49,605 nucleotides of DNA, from positions 1 to 49,605 of the forward strand of contig CAZIAK010000038.1 of NCBI GenBank assembly GCA_964537035.1, in the 5' to 3' direction. Source of the stretch: CAZIAK01 sp964537035 (GTDB taxonomy: Bacteria; Planctomycetota; B15-G4). This document shows positions 8,656 through 17,834 of this stretch, piece by piece (positions within the stretch are counted from its first letter, which is position 1; each line of letters opens with the position of its first letter). Made by a program: the position numbers and the translations under genes. The notes beneath the pieces were generated by a model that saw only the letters and a program-made list of their open reading frames with translations, ran no database searches and was not told the origin of the DNA.

Positions 8656-9833
8656 GAGCCGGTAAAAGACTCCATCAAGCGCAGCATGGGACTGAACAAC
8701 GCGAAGGCGATCGTGCCCACCACGAGGGCCACGAACAAGAGCATGATCGGTTCGAGAGCCTTGAACACCACGGTGACGGCCACGTCGAGTTCGACCTCGT
8801 AGTCGTCCGCGATGCGGGTCAGCATGTCATCAAGCTGTCCTGTCTCCTCGCCCACGTCGATCATGTTCACGACCATGTCGTCGAACAACCCGCTCTGAGC
8901 CAAGGGGGCAGCCATGGTCTCACCCTCGCGGATGGCATCGTGCACGTTGCCGATGGCCTCCTCGACCACCCTGTTGGTAAGCGAGGCCTTGACGATGGAA
9001 AGGGCTTCAAGAATGGGGACGCCGCTGATCAGCAGGGTGCCCATGGTCCTGGTGAAGCGGGCCACCAGGCTCTTCTTGGCCAACAGGCCAAAGAACGGCA
9101 CCGCCAGCTTGAGTCGATCGACGCTCATGGCGAAGGCCTCGCCTCGCAGCAGAATCCTGAACAGCACCACCAGCAACAGGGGCAAGGCGAGCACGGCGTA
9201 CCACCACTCCACCAGAAACCGGGAGAGGCTCAGCAGCCCGGCGGTGAGAGCGGGCATCTCCGTGCCATAGCTCTCAAACATGGCCTCGAACTTGGGCACG
9301 ATGACCATCATGGTGAGCATCAAGATGGCCCCGGCGAACAAGACCACAAGGGTCGGGTAGGTCATGGCGGAGGTGACCTGGCCCTTCATGGCCTCTTTCT
9401 TCTTCGCGAACCCTGCCAATCGTCCCAGGATCGTGCCCAGCACGCCCCCGGCCTCTCCCGCCCTGATCATGTTCACGTAGAGCCGGTCGAAGACCTGGGG
9501 GTACTTGGCGCAAGCCTCTGAGAGCGGCGCTCCGCCTTCGACATCGTCAGCAACAGCCTCGACCACATCTTTCAGCGGCCCCGGTTTCTGCTGATTCTCC
9601 AGGATGCGCAGACAACGCACCAAGGGCAATCCGGCGTTGACCAGGGTCTCGAGGCGCCCTGTGAACTGGGCCAGCTCTTTTGATGGCACCCGGCGCCACC
9701 AGCTCTGTCCCGCCGTGGCCGCGCTGCCCCCCGCCCGTGAGGCCATGGGGCGAGCAGAGGCTGCGCCAGGACGGTTGGCTCCGGGACGTCTGGCCGCAGG
9801 CTTGCGGGCAGTCGGACGGTCGGCGGGGACCAT
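8652..9833 (-). CDS. PilC/GspF-family inner-membrane platform protein
   Basis: A 393-residue polytopic platform protein of type IV pilus or type II secretion machines; the assembly ATPases act on it to extrude or retract the pilin fibre. A Pro/Ala/Arg-rich N-terminal tail of about 55 residues comes first. Two T2SSF repeats follow (TGRLETLVNAGLPLVRCLRI and RTMGTLLISGVPILEALSIV), each followed by hydrophobic segments (VVLFAGAILMLTMMVIV; VLALPLLLVVLF; IMLLFVALVVGTIAFALF). The ATG has GGAG 7 nt upstream. It is third in the cluster after two ATPase genes, with its stop overlapping the first CNNM start. No pilin, prepilin peptidase or secretin gene is in the window. Confidence 0.92.
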   Translation of the reverse strand: MVPADRPTARKPAARRPGANRPGAASARPMASRAGGSAATAGQSWWRRVPSKELAQFTGRLETLVNAGLPLVRCLRILENQQKPGPLKDVVEAVADDVEGGAPLSEACAKYPQVFDRLYVNMIRAGEAGGVLGTILGRLAGFAKKKEAMKGQVTSAMTYPTLVVLFAGAILMLTMMVIVPKFEAMFESYGTEMPALTAGLLSLSRFLVEWWYAVLALPLLLVVLFRILLRGEAFAMSVDRLKLAVPFFGLLAKKSLVARFTRTMGTLLISGVPILEALSIVKASLTNRVVEEAIGNVHDAIREGETMAAPLAQSGLFDDMVVNMIDVGEETGQLDDMLTRIADDYEVELDVAVTVVFKALEPIMLLFVALVVGTIAFALFSPMLRLMESFTGS

Positions 9834-9910
9834 GGGGACACTCCGGTGATGACGGTGCAGCTCAGGGGCTGGGATGGCCCGGGAACAGAAGCTGAGTATA
9901 GGCGCAGCGT

Positions 9911-11614
9911 TCAGACGTCACTCAGCGTCTCGCGCAACACCTCTTCTACGGTGGCCCGGCCGTCCATCACTGCGAGCTGGCCTGACTCGCGCAGGGTGCG
10001 CATCCCCTCTGCGATGGCGGCGTCACGGAGCACCCGGGTCGCCGCACCGTCGAGGATCATCTCGCGCAGACGTTCGCTCACCACCATGATCTCGAACAGG
10101 GCCACCCGGCCCCTGTGGCCGGAGAAGTTGCAGCGCTCGCAGCCCTTGCCGTAGGCGAACAGCCGGCCGTCCAGCTGTTCGCGTGAAAGCCCCAGCTCTC
10201 GCAGGATCTCGTCATCGGGCGGGTAGTCGACGCGGCAGTCCGCACAGATCGTGCGCACGAGCCGCTGGGCCACGACGGCTTGCAAAGTAGCCACGATCAG
10301 GTAGGCAGGCACACCGATGTCGATCAAGCGGGTCACCGTGGAGGGCGCATCGTTCGTGTGCAAAGTGGACAGGATCAGGTGCCCGGTGAGCGCCGCCTCG
10401 ACGGCGATCGCCGCCGTCTCCCCGTCCCGGATCTCCCCCACCAGCAACACGTCTGGATCTTGGCGCAAGATGCTGCGCAGCACGGACGCGTAGCTGACTC
10501 CGATCTCGTCGCTCACCTGCACCTGCACGATGCCGTCCAGGTCGTACTCGATCGGATCTTCGACGGTGATGATCTTGCGCTCGACGTCGTTCAGCCTGTT
10601 CAGCGCCGAGTACAGGGTCGTCGTCTTTCCTGAACCCGTGGGCCCGGTCACCAGGACGATGCCATGAGGCCGAGCCAGCAGACCGTCCACCACGGCCCTG
10701 TCGTCGTCGCGTAGTCCCACGTTGCCCAGGTCGAGAGCCACCACGCTGCGGTCGAGGACTCGCAGCACGCAGCTCTCGCCGTGTACCGTGGGCATGGTCG
10801 ACACGCGCAGGTCGATGGGCCTCCCGCCGAGAGACATCTCGATGCGTCCATCTTGGGGCATACGCGTCTCGGCGATGTCGAGGTTCGACATGACCTTGAC
10901 CCGCGAGACCAGGGCAGAGGCCAGTGAGGCTGGCGGCGCCTCCACCTCGAACAGCACCCCGTCCACCCGATAGCGCACCTTGAAGTCGTCCTCGAAAGGC
11001 TCGAGGTGAATGTCGCTGGCCTTGTCACGGATGGCCTGCAGCAAGATGTAGTTGAGCAGCTTCACCACGGGAGCCGCCTGAGCCATGGCGGCCCGGTCCT
11101 CCAGATCGAACGAGCCGCTGGCGGTGGCCGCCTCGTTGATCGCCTCGTGGAGCTGGTCGGGCTCGCTCGATCGCGCCCAGTAGCGCTGCAAGGCACGGCC
11201 CACCGCGGCCTCTCCGGCGATCTCTGCCCGCACCTCGCTGCCCACCACGAAGGTCAGATCTTGGAGCACGTTGATGTTGAGTGGATCAGCCAGGGCCACG
11301 ATCAAGGCGCCATCGCTCTCGATGCGCACGGGAATGGCCTGGTAGAGGGTGCAAGTCGCGCCGTCCATGCGGGCCACCACATCGTCGGGGATCTGCAGGG
11401 CGTCCAGATCGACCGGCTGCAGCCCCACCTGGATGCCCAGGGCCCGGGTCAGCTGATCCTGGCCGATCACCCCCATGGCCATGAGCACCTCGCCCACCCG
11501 ACCACCATGTTGAGCCTGGCTGGCCAGGGCCTTCTCGAGCTGCTCGGGAGAGCACTCCCCCCGCTCGATCAAGATCTCACCCAGCAACTTGGCTTTGGCG
11601 ATGGGAGCGCTCAT
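9911..11614 (-). CDS. PilB/GspE-family assembly ATPase with N-terminal MshEN-like domain (copy 2)
   Basis: A 567-residue secretion/pilus ATPase. The N-terminus (about 8-70, LLGEILIERGECSPEQLEKAL then RVGEVLMAMGV) matches the MshEN/T2SSE_N pattern, a domain that binds cyclic di-GMP in several relatives. The ATPase core has Walker A GPTGSGKTTT (323-332), an Asp box (VEDPIEYDLDG), Walker B (LLVGEIRDGETA) and a His box (LSTLHTNDAPST). Two CxxC pairs (CADC, CERC) form the zinc-binding region typical of extension ATPases. The ATG overlaps the stop of the preceding paralogue (ATGA); the longer upstream frame lies inside that gene and is not used. Adjacent divergent copies are unusual and suggest division of labour or hetero-oligomers. 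Confidence 0.93.
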   Translation of the reverse strand: MSAPIAKAKLLGEILIERGECSPEQLEKALASQAQHGGRVGEVLMAMGVIGQDQLTRALGIQVGLQPVDLDALQIPDDVVARMDGATCTLYQAIPVRIESDGALIVALADPLNINVLQDLTFVVGSEVRAEIAGEAAVGRALQRYWARSSEPDQLHEAINEAATASGSFDLEDRAAMAQAAPVVKLLNYILLQAIRDKASDIHLEPFEDDFKVRYRVDGVLFEVEAPPASLASALVSRVKVMSNLDIAETRMPQDGRIEMSLGGRPIDLRVSTMPTVHGESCVLRVLDRSVVALDLGNVGLRDDDRAVVDGLLARPHGIVLVTGPTGSGKTTTLYSALNRLNDVERKIITVEDPIEYDLDGIVQVQVSDEIGVSYASVLRSILRQDPDVLLVGEIRDGETAAIAVEAALTGHLILSTLHTNDAPSTVTRLIDIGVPAYLIVATLQAVVAQRLVRTICADCRVDYPPDDEILRELGLSREQLDGRLFAYGKGCERCNFSGHRGRVALFEIMVVSERLREMILDGAATRVLRDAAIAEGMRTLRESGQLAVMDGRATVEEVLRETLSDV

Positions 11615-13278
11615 TCGCGATGGCTCACCCGCAAGATCTCGGCGATCGACGTGAGCCCGGCCAACACCTTGCGCCGCCCATCTTCGAGCAGGGGCACAAG
11701 CCTGCCACTCTGCTCGGCCTGCCTGCGAATCGCTGGAGTGGGCTCGTTGCGGAAGGCCATGTCCCGCAGGGCCGCGTCGAGAATGAGCATCTCGAACACG
11801 GCCAGGCGCCCGGCATAACCGCTGAAGTCGCAAGCCCCACAGCCTTCTGCCCGGTAGAGGGTGCGCTCCCCGATTCGTTCGGGCGTCAGCCCCACAGAGC
11901 GCAACAAGGTCTCTTCAGGCACATGGGCCACCCGACACTCTGTACAGAGCCGCCGCACCAGCCGCTGGGCGATCACCGCCTGGATCGACGCGGAGACCAG
12001 GAACGGTTTGACGCCCATGTCGACGAGGCGGGCCAGGGCGCTCGGCGCGTCGTTGGTGTGCAGGGTGGCAAACACAAGGTGCCCGGTGAGGGCGGCTTGA
12101 ATGGCCACCTCTGCCGTCTCGGTGTCGCGGATCTCGCCCACAAGGATCACGTTCGGCGCCTGCCGCAACATGCCCCGCAAGATGCGCGCGAAGCTCAGCC
12201 CGATGCGCTGACGCACCTGCACCTGGTTGATGCCCGGCAGTTCGTACTCCACCGGATCTTCGGCAGTGAGGATCTTCACGTCGGGACGGTTCAGCTCATT
12301 CAACGCCGCGTAGAGCGTGGTGGTCTTGCCCGAGCCCGTGGGCCCGGTGACCAGCACGATGCCGTTGGGCCGTCTGATCACATCCGCGAAGCGGCTGAGG
12401 TCTGACTCGTGAAAACCCAGCTCGCTCAGGGACACCAGACCCCGCTCCTTGTCGAGCAGGCGCATGACCATGGACTCGCCATGACTGCTGGGCAAGATCG
12501 AGGCCCGGATGTCGATGGACCGGCCAGCCACGGTGAGCGTCATACGGCCATCCTGGGGCTTCCGTTTCTCGGCGATGTCCATGCCCGCCATGATCTTCAG
12601 CCGCGACAACAAGGGCCCCTGGATGTCGCTCTCATGAGACGAGACCTCGGCCAGCACGCCGTCCTTGCGGTAGCGCACCCGCACTCGCCCTTCCATGGGC
12701 TCGACGTGAATGTCGCTGCACCGGGACTCGACCGCCGTGCTGATCATGGAGGTCACCAGGCGGATGATCGGCGCGTCGTCTTCTGCGCCCGGCTCACCGC
12801 CCATGGCCTGAGCCAAGTCAGAGTCGTGGCCACTCTCCGCGAGCCCATAGTAGTGGGCCATGGCAGCGGTGAGCCCACCAGGCGTGGTCAGGGCCGGGGT
12901 CAAATCCTGGTCGAGTACGAACTGCAGCGTATCGAGCGCGAAGCTCTTCAGTGGATCATCTATGGCCAGCACCAGCTGACCTCCACGATCGGAGACAGGG
13001 ATCACACGATGCTCCTCGACCACATCTGCAGACACGCGGGCGATGATCTGGGCGGAGACCCGGCCTCCTCGGGCAACATCGGAGAGCAGGTCGACGAAGG
13101 GCAGCTTCTGTTGCCGAGCCAGCGCCCTCCAGACCTGCTCCTCGGTGGCGAAACCCAGCGCCAACAGCGCCTCCCCCAAGGGGATCTTGCGGTTCTTCTG
13201 CAGGGTCAACGCCTTGCCCACTTGCTGGGCGTCGACGACGCCCTGGGCAATCAGCAGTTCACCGAGGCGTTGGGCCAT
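11611..13278 (-). CDS. PilB/GspE-family assembly ATPase with N-terminal MshEN-like domain (copy 1)
   Basis: A 555-residue ATPase powering pilus or pseudopilus assembly. Residues about 4-65 form an MshEN-like domain (RLGELLIAQGVVDAQQVGKAL and PLGEALLALGFATEEQV), the signature of cyclic di-GMP-responsive ATPases. Walker A GPTGSGKTTT is at 312-321, the Asp box reads TAEDPVEYELPG, Walker B reads VILVGEIRDTETAE (about 377-390), and the His box ATLHTNDAPSA follows. Zinc cysteines are Cys445, Cys448, Cys480 and Cys483. It is the first gene of the five-gene cluster, with a candidate promoter 36 nt before the ATG. It resembles copy 2 over its full length but is clearly diverged, so the duplication is old. 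Confidence 0.94.
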   Translation of the reverse strand: MAQRLGELLIAQGVVDAQQVGKALTLQKNRKIPLGEALLALGFATEEQVWRALARQQKLPFVDLLSDVARGGRVSAQIIARVSADVVEEHRVIPVSDRGGQLVLAIDDPLKSFALDTLQFVLDQDLTPALTTPGGLTAAMAHYYGLAESGHDSDLAQAMGGEPGAEDDAPIIRLVTSMISTAVESRCSDIHVEPMEGRVRVRYRKDGVLAEVSSHESDIQGPLLSRLKIMAGMDIAEKRKPQDGRMTLTVAGRSIDIRASILPSSHGESMVMRLLDKERGLVSLSELGFHESDLSRFADVIRRPNGIVLVTGPTGSGKTTTLYAALNELNRPDVKILTAEDPVEYELPGINQVQVRQRIGLSFARILRGMLRQAPNVILVGEIRDTETAEVAIQAALTGHLVFATLHTNDAPSALARLVDMGVKPFLVSASIQAVIAQRLVRRLCTECRVAHVPEETLLRSVGLTPERIGERTLYRAEGCGACDFSGYAGRLAVFEMLILDAALRDMAFRNEPTPAIRRQAEQSGRLVPLLEDGRRKVLAGLTSIAEILRVSHRE

Positions 13279-13313
13279 GGGTCAGGTCCCGTCAGACAGC
13301 ATTGAGGGAGGGC

Positions 13314-13342
13314 ATTCTGTGGGCAGGGATATGGCGAATCAA
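13314..13342 (-). promoter_or_regulatory. candidate promoter of the pilus/secretion cluster
   Basis: On the minus strand TTGATT and CAGAAT are spaced by 17 bp, with the -10 about 36 nt before the first ATPase ATG. It lies within 10 bp of an oppositely directed promoter, so the two could interfere or share a regulator. Confidence 0.4.
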
Positions 13343-13348
13343 GCGACG

Positions 13349-13377
13349 TTGACACCCTCCGAAGCAGCCCATAGATT
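13349..13377 (+). promoter_or_regulatory. sigma-70 promoter for the lipoprotein-ppdK operon
   Basis: A perfect -35 TTGACA (13349-13354), a 17-bp spacer and a -10 TAGATT (13372-13377, four of six). Transcription from about 13384 would leave a 5' leader of about 140 nt before the GTG at 13525. It is the best-looking promoter in the window. Confidence 0.6.
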
Positions 13378-13524
13378 GCCTCAACGTCGAAGTCACGGCC
13401 GCATCACCCCTCGCCTTTGGCAAACGACTGCAGCGGGCAGACAAGGGTCTCGGTTCTTTCCAGGGCTCGGGCAGGACATCGGCTGGGCCAAGCCGCCGAT
13501 CTTGACAGCAGGATTCTTCCCAAA

Positions 13525-14139
13525 GTGAAGCTCGTCACTCTCCTCCTCGCCACCCTGGCCCTGTCCTCGGTCAGTGGCTGCGCCTGCCCACCGCGGTCGA
13601 GCTCCTACGACACGCCCCTGGCCACCCTGGAGAGCTGGCAGAGCCACCTCTGCCATGACGACGCCCAGGGCGAATGGCGCTGCTTGTCTGCAGAGCTGCA
13701 ACGGGCCATGGGTGGTTTTCAGACCTACGTGGCGGCGCGCAGGCAGATGATCGAGAACGACGGCGCGGCGACCTGGCTGCTGAGCCGAGCCGACCTCGCC
13801 GACTACGTCGTCAGTGGCTCCACCGACCCGGCCACTCGCCGGGCCGCCCTGGCCCTCGATGCCCGGGGGCAGCTGTTCGAAGTCGATTTCGTCCAGGAGA
13901 CCTCAGCCCGCATCGATCTGGACGACGGACGGTTCCTGTTCGCCATCCTCGACGGCCCGCTGTCCGAACTGGTTCAGCTGCAGGTGGTCAATGGCCGAGT
14001 CAGTCGCCAGTGGATCGACCTTCTCCAGCCCATCATCGATCCGCGCGACCTCGAAAACATCCGTTCGGTGCAGCTCGAGCACCGCTGGAAGATCAACACC
14101 ATCGCTGGCCTCAGACCCCAAGCAGGGAACACACCATGA
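13525..14139 (+). CDS. small lipoprotein of unknown function
   Basis: A 204-residue protein. It has a short basic start, a hydrophobic stretch (LVTLLLATLALSSV) and a lipobox VSGC with Cys19, so it should be lipidated. The rest is soluble, with no family I recognise; the segment LDARGQLFEVDFVQETSARIDL and the alternating hydrophobic pattern suggest a beta-rich domain, and four cysteines fall in the first 45 mature residues. The frame opens upstream at 13417, but the GTG at 13525 gives a proper signal peptide. Its TGA overlaps the ppdK ATG (ATGA), so translation is coupled. A functional link to central metabolism is not obvious. Confidence 0.8.
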   Translation: MKLVTLLLATLALSSVSGCACPPRSSSYDTPLATLESWQSHLCHDDAQGEWRCLSAELQRAMGGFQTYVAARRQMIENDGAATWLLSRADLADYVVSGSTDPATRRAALALDARGQLFEVDFVQETSARIDLDDGRFLFAILDGPLSELVQLQVVNGRVSRQWIDLLQPIIDPRDLENIRSVQLEHRWKINTIAGLRPQAGNTP

Positions 14140-16763
14140 CTCGCTGGACCTACCTCTTTGGTGACGGACATGCTGACGGCAGCGGCTCCGACGGCGACTT
14201 GCTCGGCGGCAAGGGAGCCAACCTGGCCGAGATGACCCGCCTGGGCATTCCGGTCCCTCCGGGCTTCACCATCTCCACCGCGTGCTGCGCCGAGGTCCTC
14301 GCCCATGAGAACAGCTGGCCAGACGATCTGTCCGATGAGGTCACGGCCGCCATGGCCAAGCTTGAGTCCTGGACCGATCGGCGCTTCGGCGATCTGGAGC
14401 GCCCCCTGCTGGTCTCCGTCCGCTCAGGTGCCGCGGTCTCCATGCCCGGCATGATGGACACGGTGCTCAACCTCGGCCTCAACGAAGAGATCGTGAGCGC
14501 CATGTCCCAGAGCAAAGATGAGCGCCTCGGCTGGGACAGCTACCGACGGCTGATCATGATGCTCGGCGAGGTGGTGCTGGGCATCCCTCACCTGGCCTTT
14601 GAAGAGCGCCTCGAGGCTGCCAAACACGGCGCCGGCGTGACCGCGGACAACGACCTGCAGGTGCCCGACCTGCGCCGTCTGGTAGGGACCTTCAAGGACC
14701 TGATCATGGAGCAGACGGGGGCGCCGTTTCCTGAGGACCCCCACGAGCAGCTACGCCTGGCCATCTCGGCAGTCTTCCACTCGTGGAACACGCCGCGGGC
14801 GGTGAAGTACCGCGCCCTGCACGAGATCCACGGGCTGGCCGGCACGGCTGTCAACGTCCAGGCCATGGTCTTCGGCAACCGGGGCGAGACCTCCGCCACG
14901 GGGGTCTGCTTCACCCGCAATCCGTCGACCGGCGAGAATGTCTTCTACGGCGAGTTTCTGCAGAACGCCCAGGGCGAAGACGTCGTCGCAGGGACCCGCA
15001 CCCCCCTCCCCATCGCCAAGATCGACGAGGTCCTGCCAGGCATGCTCGACCAGCTCCTGGCCATCAAGGATCGCCTCGAGCAGCACTATCGAGATGTCCA
15101 GGACATCGAGTTCACCGTGGACGATGGCGAGCTCTACATGCTGCAGACCCGCGCGGGCAAGCGCACCGCTACAGCTGCCGTTCGCATCGCCGTCGAGATG
15201 GTCTCCGAAGGACTGATCAACAAGGATGACGCGCTCTGGCGCGTCGAGCCGGCAGCCCTCGATCAGCTGCTCCACCCGACCTTCGACCCGTCAGCGCCTC
15301 GCAATGTGGTCGGCACGGGCCTGCCAGCCAGCCCTGGCGCGAGCTGCGGCCAAGCCGTCTTCACCGCCGATGAAGCAGAGGCCTGGGCAGCCGACGGCAA
15401 GGCGGTGATCCTGGTCCGCAACGAAACCTCACCCGACGACATCGGCGGCATGTACGCCGCCGCTGGAATCCTCACTGCACGAGGAGGGATGACCTCCCAC
15501 GCAGCAGTGGTGGCGAGAGGCATGGGCACTTGCTGCGTCGCCGGCTGTGACGCCCTGCTCATCGACCCTGGGGGCCAGGCCGCGAAGATCGGAGCGAGCA
15601 CCGTGAATGAAGGCGACTGGATCAGCCTGGACGGTTCGGCTGGCGAGATCATGCTGGGCCGCGTGCCGACCACCGAGCCCACCCTGTCCGGCGAGTTCGC
15701 CACGATCATGGAATGGGCCGACGAGCGCCGGACCATGAAGGTCCGCACGAACGCGGACACACCAGAAGACTCGCGCCGGGCCCGGGAGTTTGGCGCCGAG
15801 GGCATCGGCCTGTGCCGCACGGAGCACATGTTCTTCGGCGATGATCGCATCGCCGCCGTGCGCCGGATGATCCTGGCCGAAGATGATCGCCAACGCCAGG
15901 CAGCCCTCGACGAACTGCTGCCTCTGCAGCGAGCCGACTTCGAGGAGATCTTCACAGCAATGGAGGGCTTGCCCGTCACCATCCGGCTGCTCGACCCGCC
16001 GCTGCACGAGTTCTTGCCCAGTGAGCCGGGCCCCCAAGAAGCCCTGGCACGTTCGTTGGGTTGGACGGCCGCGACCGTGGCCAAGCGGGTGACAGAGCTC
16101 CACGAACTCAACCCCATGCTGGGCACCCGGGGCTGCCGCCTGGGCATCACCCACCCTGCCATCTACGACATGCAGGTGCAGGCCATCTTCGAGGCTGCAG
16201 GGCGGTGCCAACAGCGCGGCGTGGACGTCCATCCCGAGATCATGATCCCCCTGGTGGGCACTCTCGAAGAGCTGGCCGACCTGCGTTCCCGCATCGAAAC
16301 GGCCGAACCCGAGTTGCGCAAGCTCTCTGGGTTCACAGGACAGGCGCTGATCGGCACCATGATCGAAGTGCCTCGAGCCGCTCTCACCGCCGGGTCCATC
16401 GCTGGCGCCGCCGACTTCTTCTCGTTCGGCACCAACGACCTCACCCAGATGGGCCTGGGGTTGTCCCGAGATGACACGGGCCCGCTGATCGCCGAGTACA
16501 TCCGCCAGGGCATCTATGCCTGGGACCCCTTCGCTTCCATCGACCGTACCGGGGTGGGCCGCCTGGTCGAGCTGGCGACCCGAGAGGGGCGCGAGGCCAA
16601 GCCCGGCTTGAAGGTCGGCGTGTGCGGGGAGCACGGGGGTGACCCCCGGTCGATCCGCTTCTTCCAGTCGTGCGGCCTGGATTATGTGAGCTGCTCACCA
16701 TTTCGTGTGCCCATCGCACGCCTGGCCGCAGCCCAAGCCGCGTTGGCCGCAGCGAACAGCTGA
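14136..16763 (+). CDS. ppdK: pyruvate, phosphate dikinase
   Basis: PPDK interconverts pyruvate, ATP and phosphate with phosphoenolpyruvate, AMP and pyrophosphate, serving gluconeogenesis or PPi-dependent glycolysis. At 875 residues it has normal family length. The N-terminal nucleotide-binding domain starts LGGKGANLAEM with the loop RSGAAVSMPGMMDT. The swivelling phosphohistidine domain has GGMTSHAAVVARGMG with catalytic His455. The C-terminal PEP/pyruvate TIM barrel shows GTRGCRLG, GTMIEVPRAAL, FGTNDLTQM and the closing GVCGEHGGDP with YVSCSPFRVPIARL. The start is the ATG overlapping the upstream lipoprotein stop; the longer frame runs through that gene and is spurious. No PPDK regulatory kinase gene is adjacent. 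Confidence 0.97.
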   Translation: MTRWTYLFGDGHADGSGSDGDLLGGKGANLAEMTRLGIPVPPGFTISTACCAEVLAHENSWPDDLSDEVTAAMAKLESWTDRRFGDLERPLLVSVRSGAAVSMPGMMDTVLNLGLNEEIVSAMSQSKDERLGWDSYRRLIMMLGEVVLGIPHLAFEERLEAAKHGAGVTADNDLQVPDLRRLVGTFKDLIMEQTGAPFPEDPHEQLRLAISAVFHSWNTPRAVKYRALHEIHGLAGTAVNVQAMVFGNRGETSATGVCFTRNPSTGENVFYGEFLQNAQGEDVVAGTRTPLPIAKIDEVLPGMLDQLLAIKDRLEQHYRDVQDIEFTVDDGELYMLQTRAGKRTATAAVRIAVEMVSEGLINKDDALWRVEPAALDQLLHPTFDPSAPRNVVGTGLPASPGASCGQAVFTADEAEAWAADGKAVILVRNETSPDDIGGMYAAAGILTARGGMTSHAAVVARGMGTCCVAGCDALLIDPGGQAAKIGASTVNEGDWISLDGSAGEIMLGRVPTTEPTLSGEFATIMEWADERRTMKVRTNADTPEDSRRAREFGAEGIGLCRTEHMFFGDDRIAAVRRMILAEDDRQRQAALDELLPLQRADFEEIFTAMEGLPVTIRLLDPPLHEFLPSEPGPQEALARSLGWTAATVAKRVTELHELNPMLGTRGCRLGITHPAIYDMQVQAIFEAAGRCQQRGVDVHPEIMIPLVGTLEELADLRSRIETAEPELRKLSGFTGQALIGTMIEVPRAALTAGSIAGAADFFSFGTNDLTQMGLGLSRDDTGPLIAEYIRQGIYAWDPFASIDRTGVGRLVELATREGREAKPGLKVGVCGEHGGDPRSIRFFQSCGLDYVSCSPFRVPIARLAAAQAALAAANS

Positions 16764-16823
16764 GCGAGTCTGACCTCTTCACGGAGTACGTCGCGAGAGC
16801 CTGGCAGCCCTCCCGGGAGGTGA

Positions 16824-17834
16824 TCAGTGCATGGCGGGACCGGCAGCAGCCGCCCCCGGGCCAGCACCGCTCGTCCGGCCCGACGCGACGCTGCTATAAA
16901 CGCGCAGCTCACCCCGGCCACCGCCATGGATCACGTCCGTCTGTGCGCTGACGGCAACGTCCGACAGGCCATCGCCGTCCACGTCGCCGAGCCCGCGGAC
17001 CAGGCTCCCCAAGCGTTCTCCGGGCGACTGGCCAAAGAGGGTGAAGAGCTGCGCCCCGTTCGCACCAGAGAACACGTAGGCCGCCCCTGCATCGTCGAAG
17101 TGCGTGTCGTCGCCCGGAGCGCCCACGAGCACGTCATCGTGGCCGTCGCCGTCCACGTCCCCCGCAGCCGCCAGGCACCAACCGAAGGCATCGTCGGAGC
17201 GCCCGCTGCGCAGCTCGAACGCGTCGGCTGCCGAAGAGAACATGATCGTCGCCATGCCTGACTGAAGGTCTGGCAAGGCGAAAGGGGAGCAGTCGCCCCA
17301 GTCCGGTTCTCCGTCGCCGTCGAGATCTCCGAGTGCAAGAGCGGCTCGTGTCACCCCGGGGCCCTGTTCAGCCGTGAGCAGCGACCGTGCCCACGCAGGG
17401 CCCGGAAGACTGTCGAGAGCTGCAGCTACGCCGAACGGAAGCTCTGCCCCCACCAGCTCGGTCAGCGACTGGCCATCGTCGCAGCCAAAGGCCCGGGTGG
17501 AGATCTCGCCAGGGAGTGCAGGAGCCCCCACGACCAGGACCAGGCCGTTGGCCTCAGGGAGGTCGACCACAGCCAGCTTCGTTCCAAAGCCTGGCTCGCC
17601 GCGCAACGTGCGCAGCCGCGTGCCGTCAGCTCCGGAGAAGATGAGGACCTCGCCGCGCACAGAAGCGCCTACCGCCAGCTCATGGACCCCGTCGCCATCG
17701 AGATCGCCGAGAGTGACGACGCTCGCGCCGAAACCGTCGCCTAGATGGGCGGATGTCAGGGTGTAGAGCGGCTCCTGGGCAGAACTCAACGGAGCGCACA
17801 AGAGAAGAAGAGCTGCCATCACTGCTGAACGCAT
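16824..17834 (-). CDS. secreted FG-GAP repeat (integrin alpha-like beta-propeller) protein
   Basis: A 336-residue exported protein. The signal peptide is MRSAVMAALLLLCAPLSSAQ. At least four FG-GAP blades follow, each with a calcium-binding DxDGDG loop: LGDLDGDGVHELAVGA, LGDLDGDGEPDWGD, AGDVDGDGHDDVLVGAPGDD and LGDVDGDGLSDVAVSA. These motifs build a beta-propeller. The short, Gly/Ala-rich C-terminus carries no sorting domain that I recognise. The phrase structure is typical of the large FG-GAP families of some planctomycetes, where the function is mostly unknown. It converges on ppdK with 60 bp between them, including the 12-bp palindrome CCTCCCGGGAGG (16809-16820). A 15-bp dyad lies 31 bp upstream of its ATG. 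Confidence 0.88.
   Translation of the reverse strand: MRSAVMAALLLLCAPLSSAQEPLYTLTSAHLGDGFGASVVTLGDLDGDGVHELAVGASVRGEVLIFSGADGTRLRTLRGEPGFGTKLAVVDLPEANGLVLVVGAPALPGEISTRAFGCDDGQSLTELVGAELPFGVAAALDSLPGPAWARSLLTAEQGPGVTRAALALGDLDGDGEPDWGDCSPFALPDLQSGMATIMFSSAADAFELRSGRSDDAFGWCLAAAGDVDGDGHDDVLVGAPGDDTHFDDAGAAYVFSGANGAQLFTLFGQSPGERLGSLVRGLGDVDGDGLSDVAVSAQTDVIHGGGRGELRVYSSVASGRTSGAGPGAAAAGPAMH

Noticed and set aside
16809..16820. CCTCCCGGGAGG palindrome between ppdK and the FG-GAP gene as a terminator
   Set aside because: It has no loop and so cannot form a stable RNA hairpin; probably a chance GC-rich palindrome.
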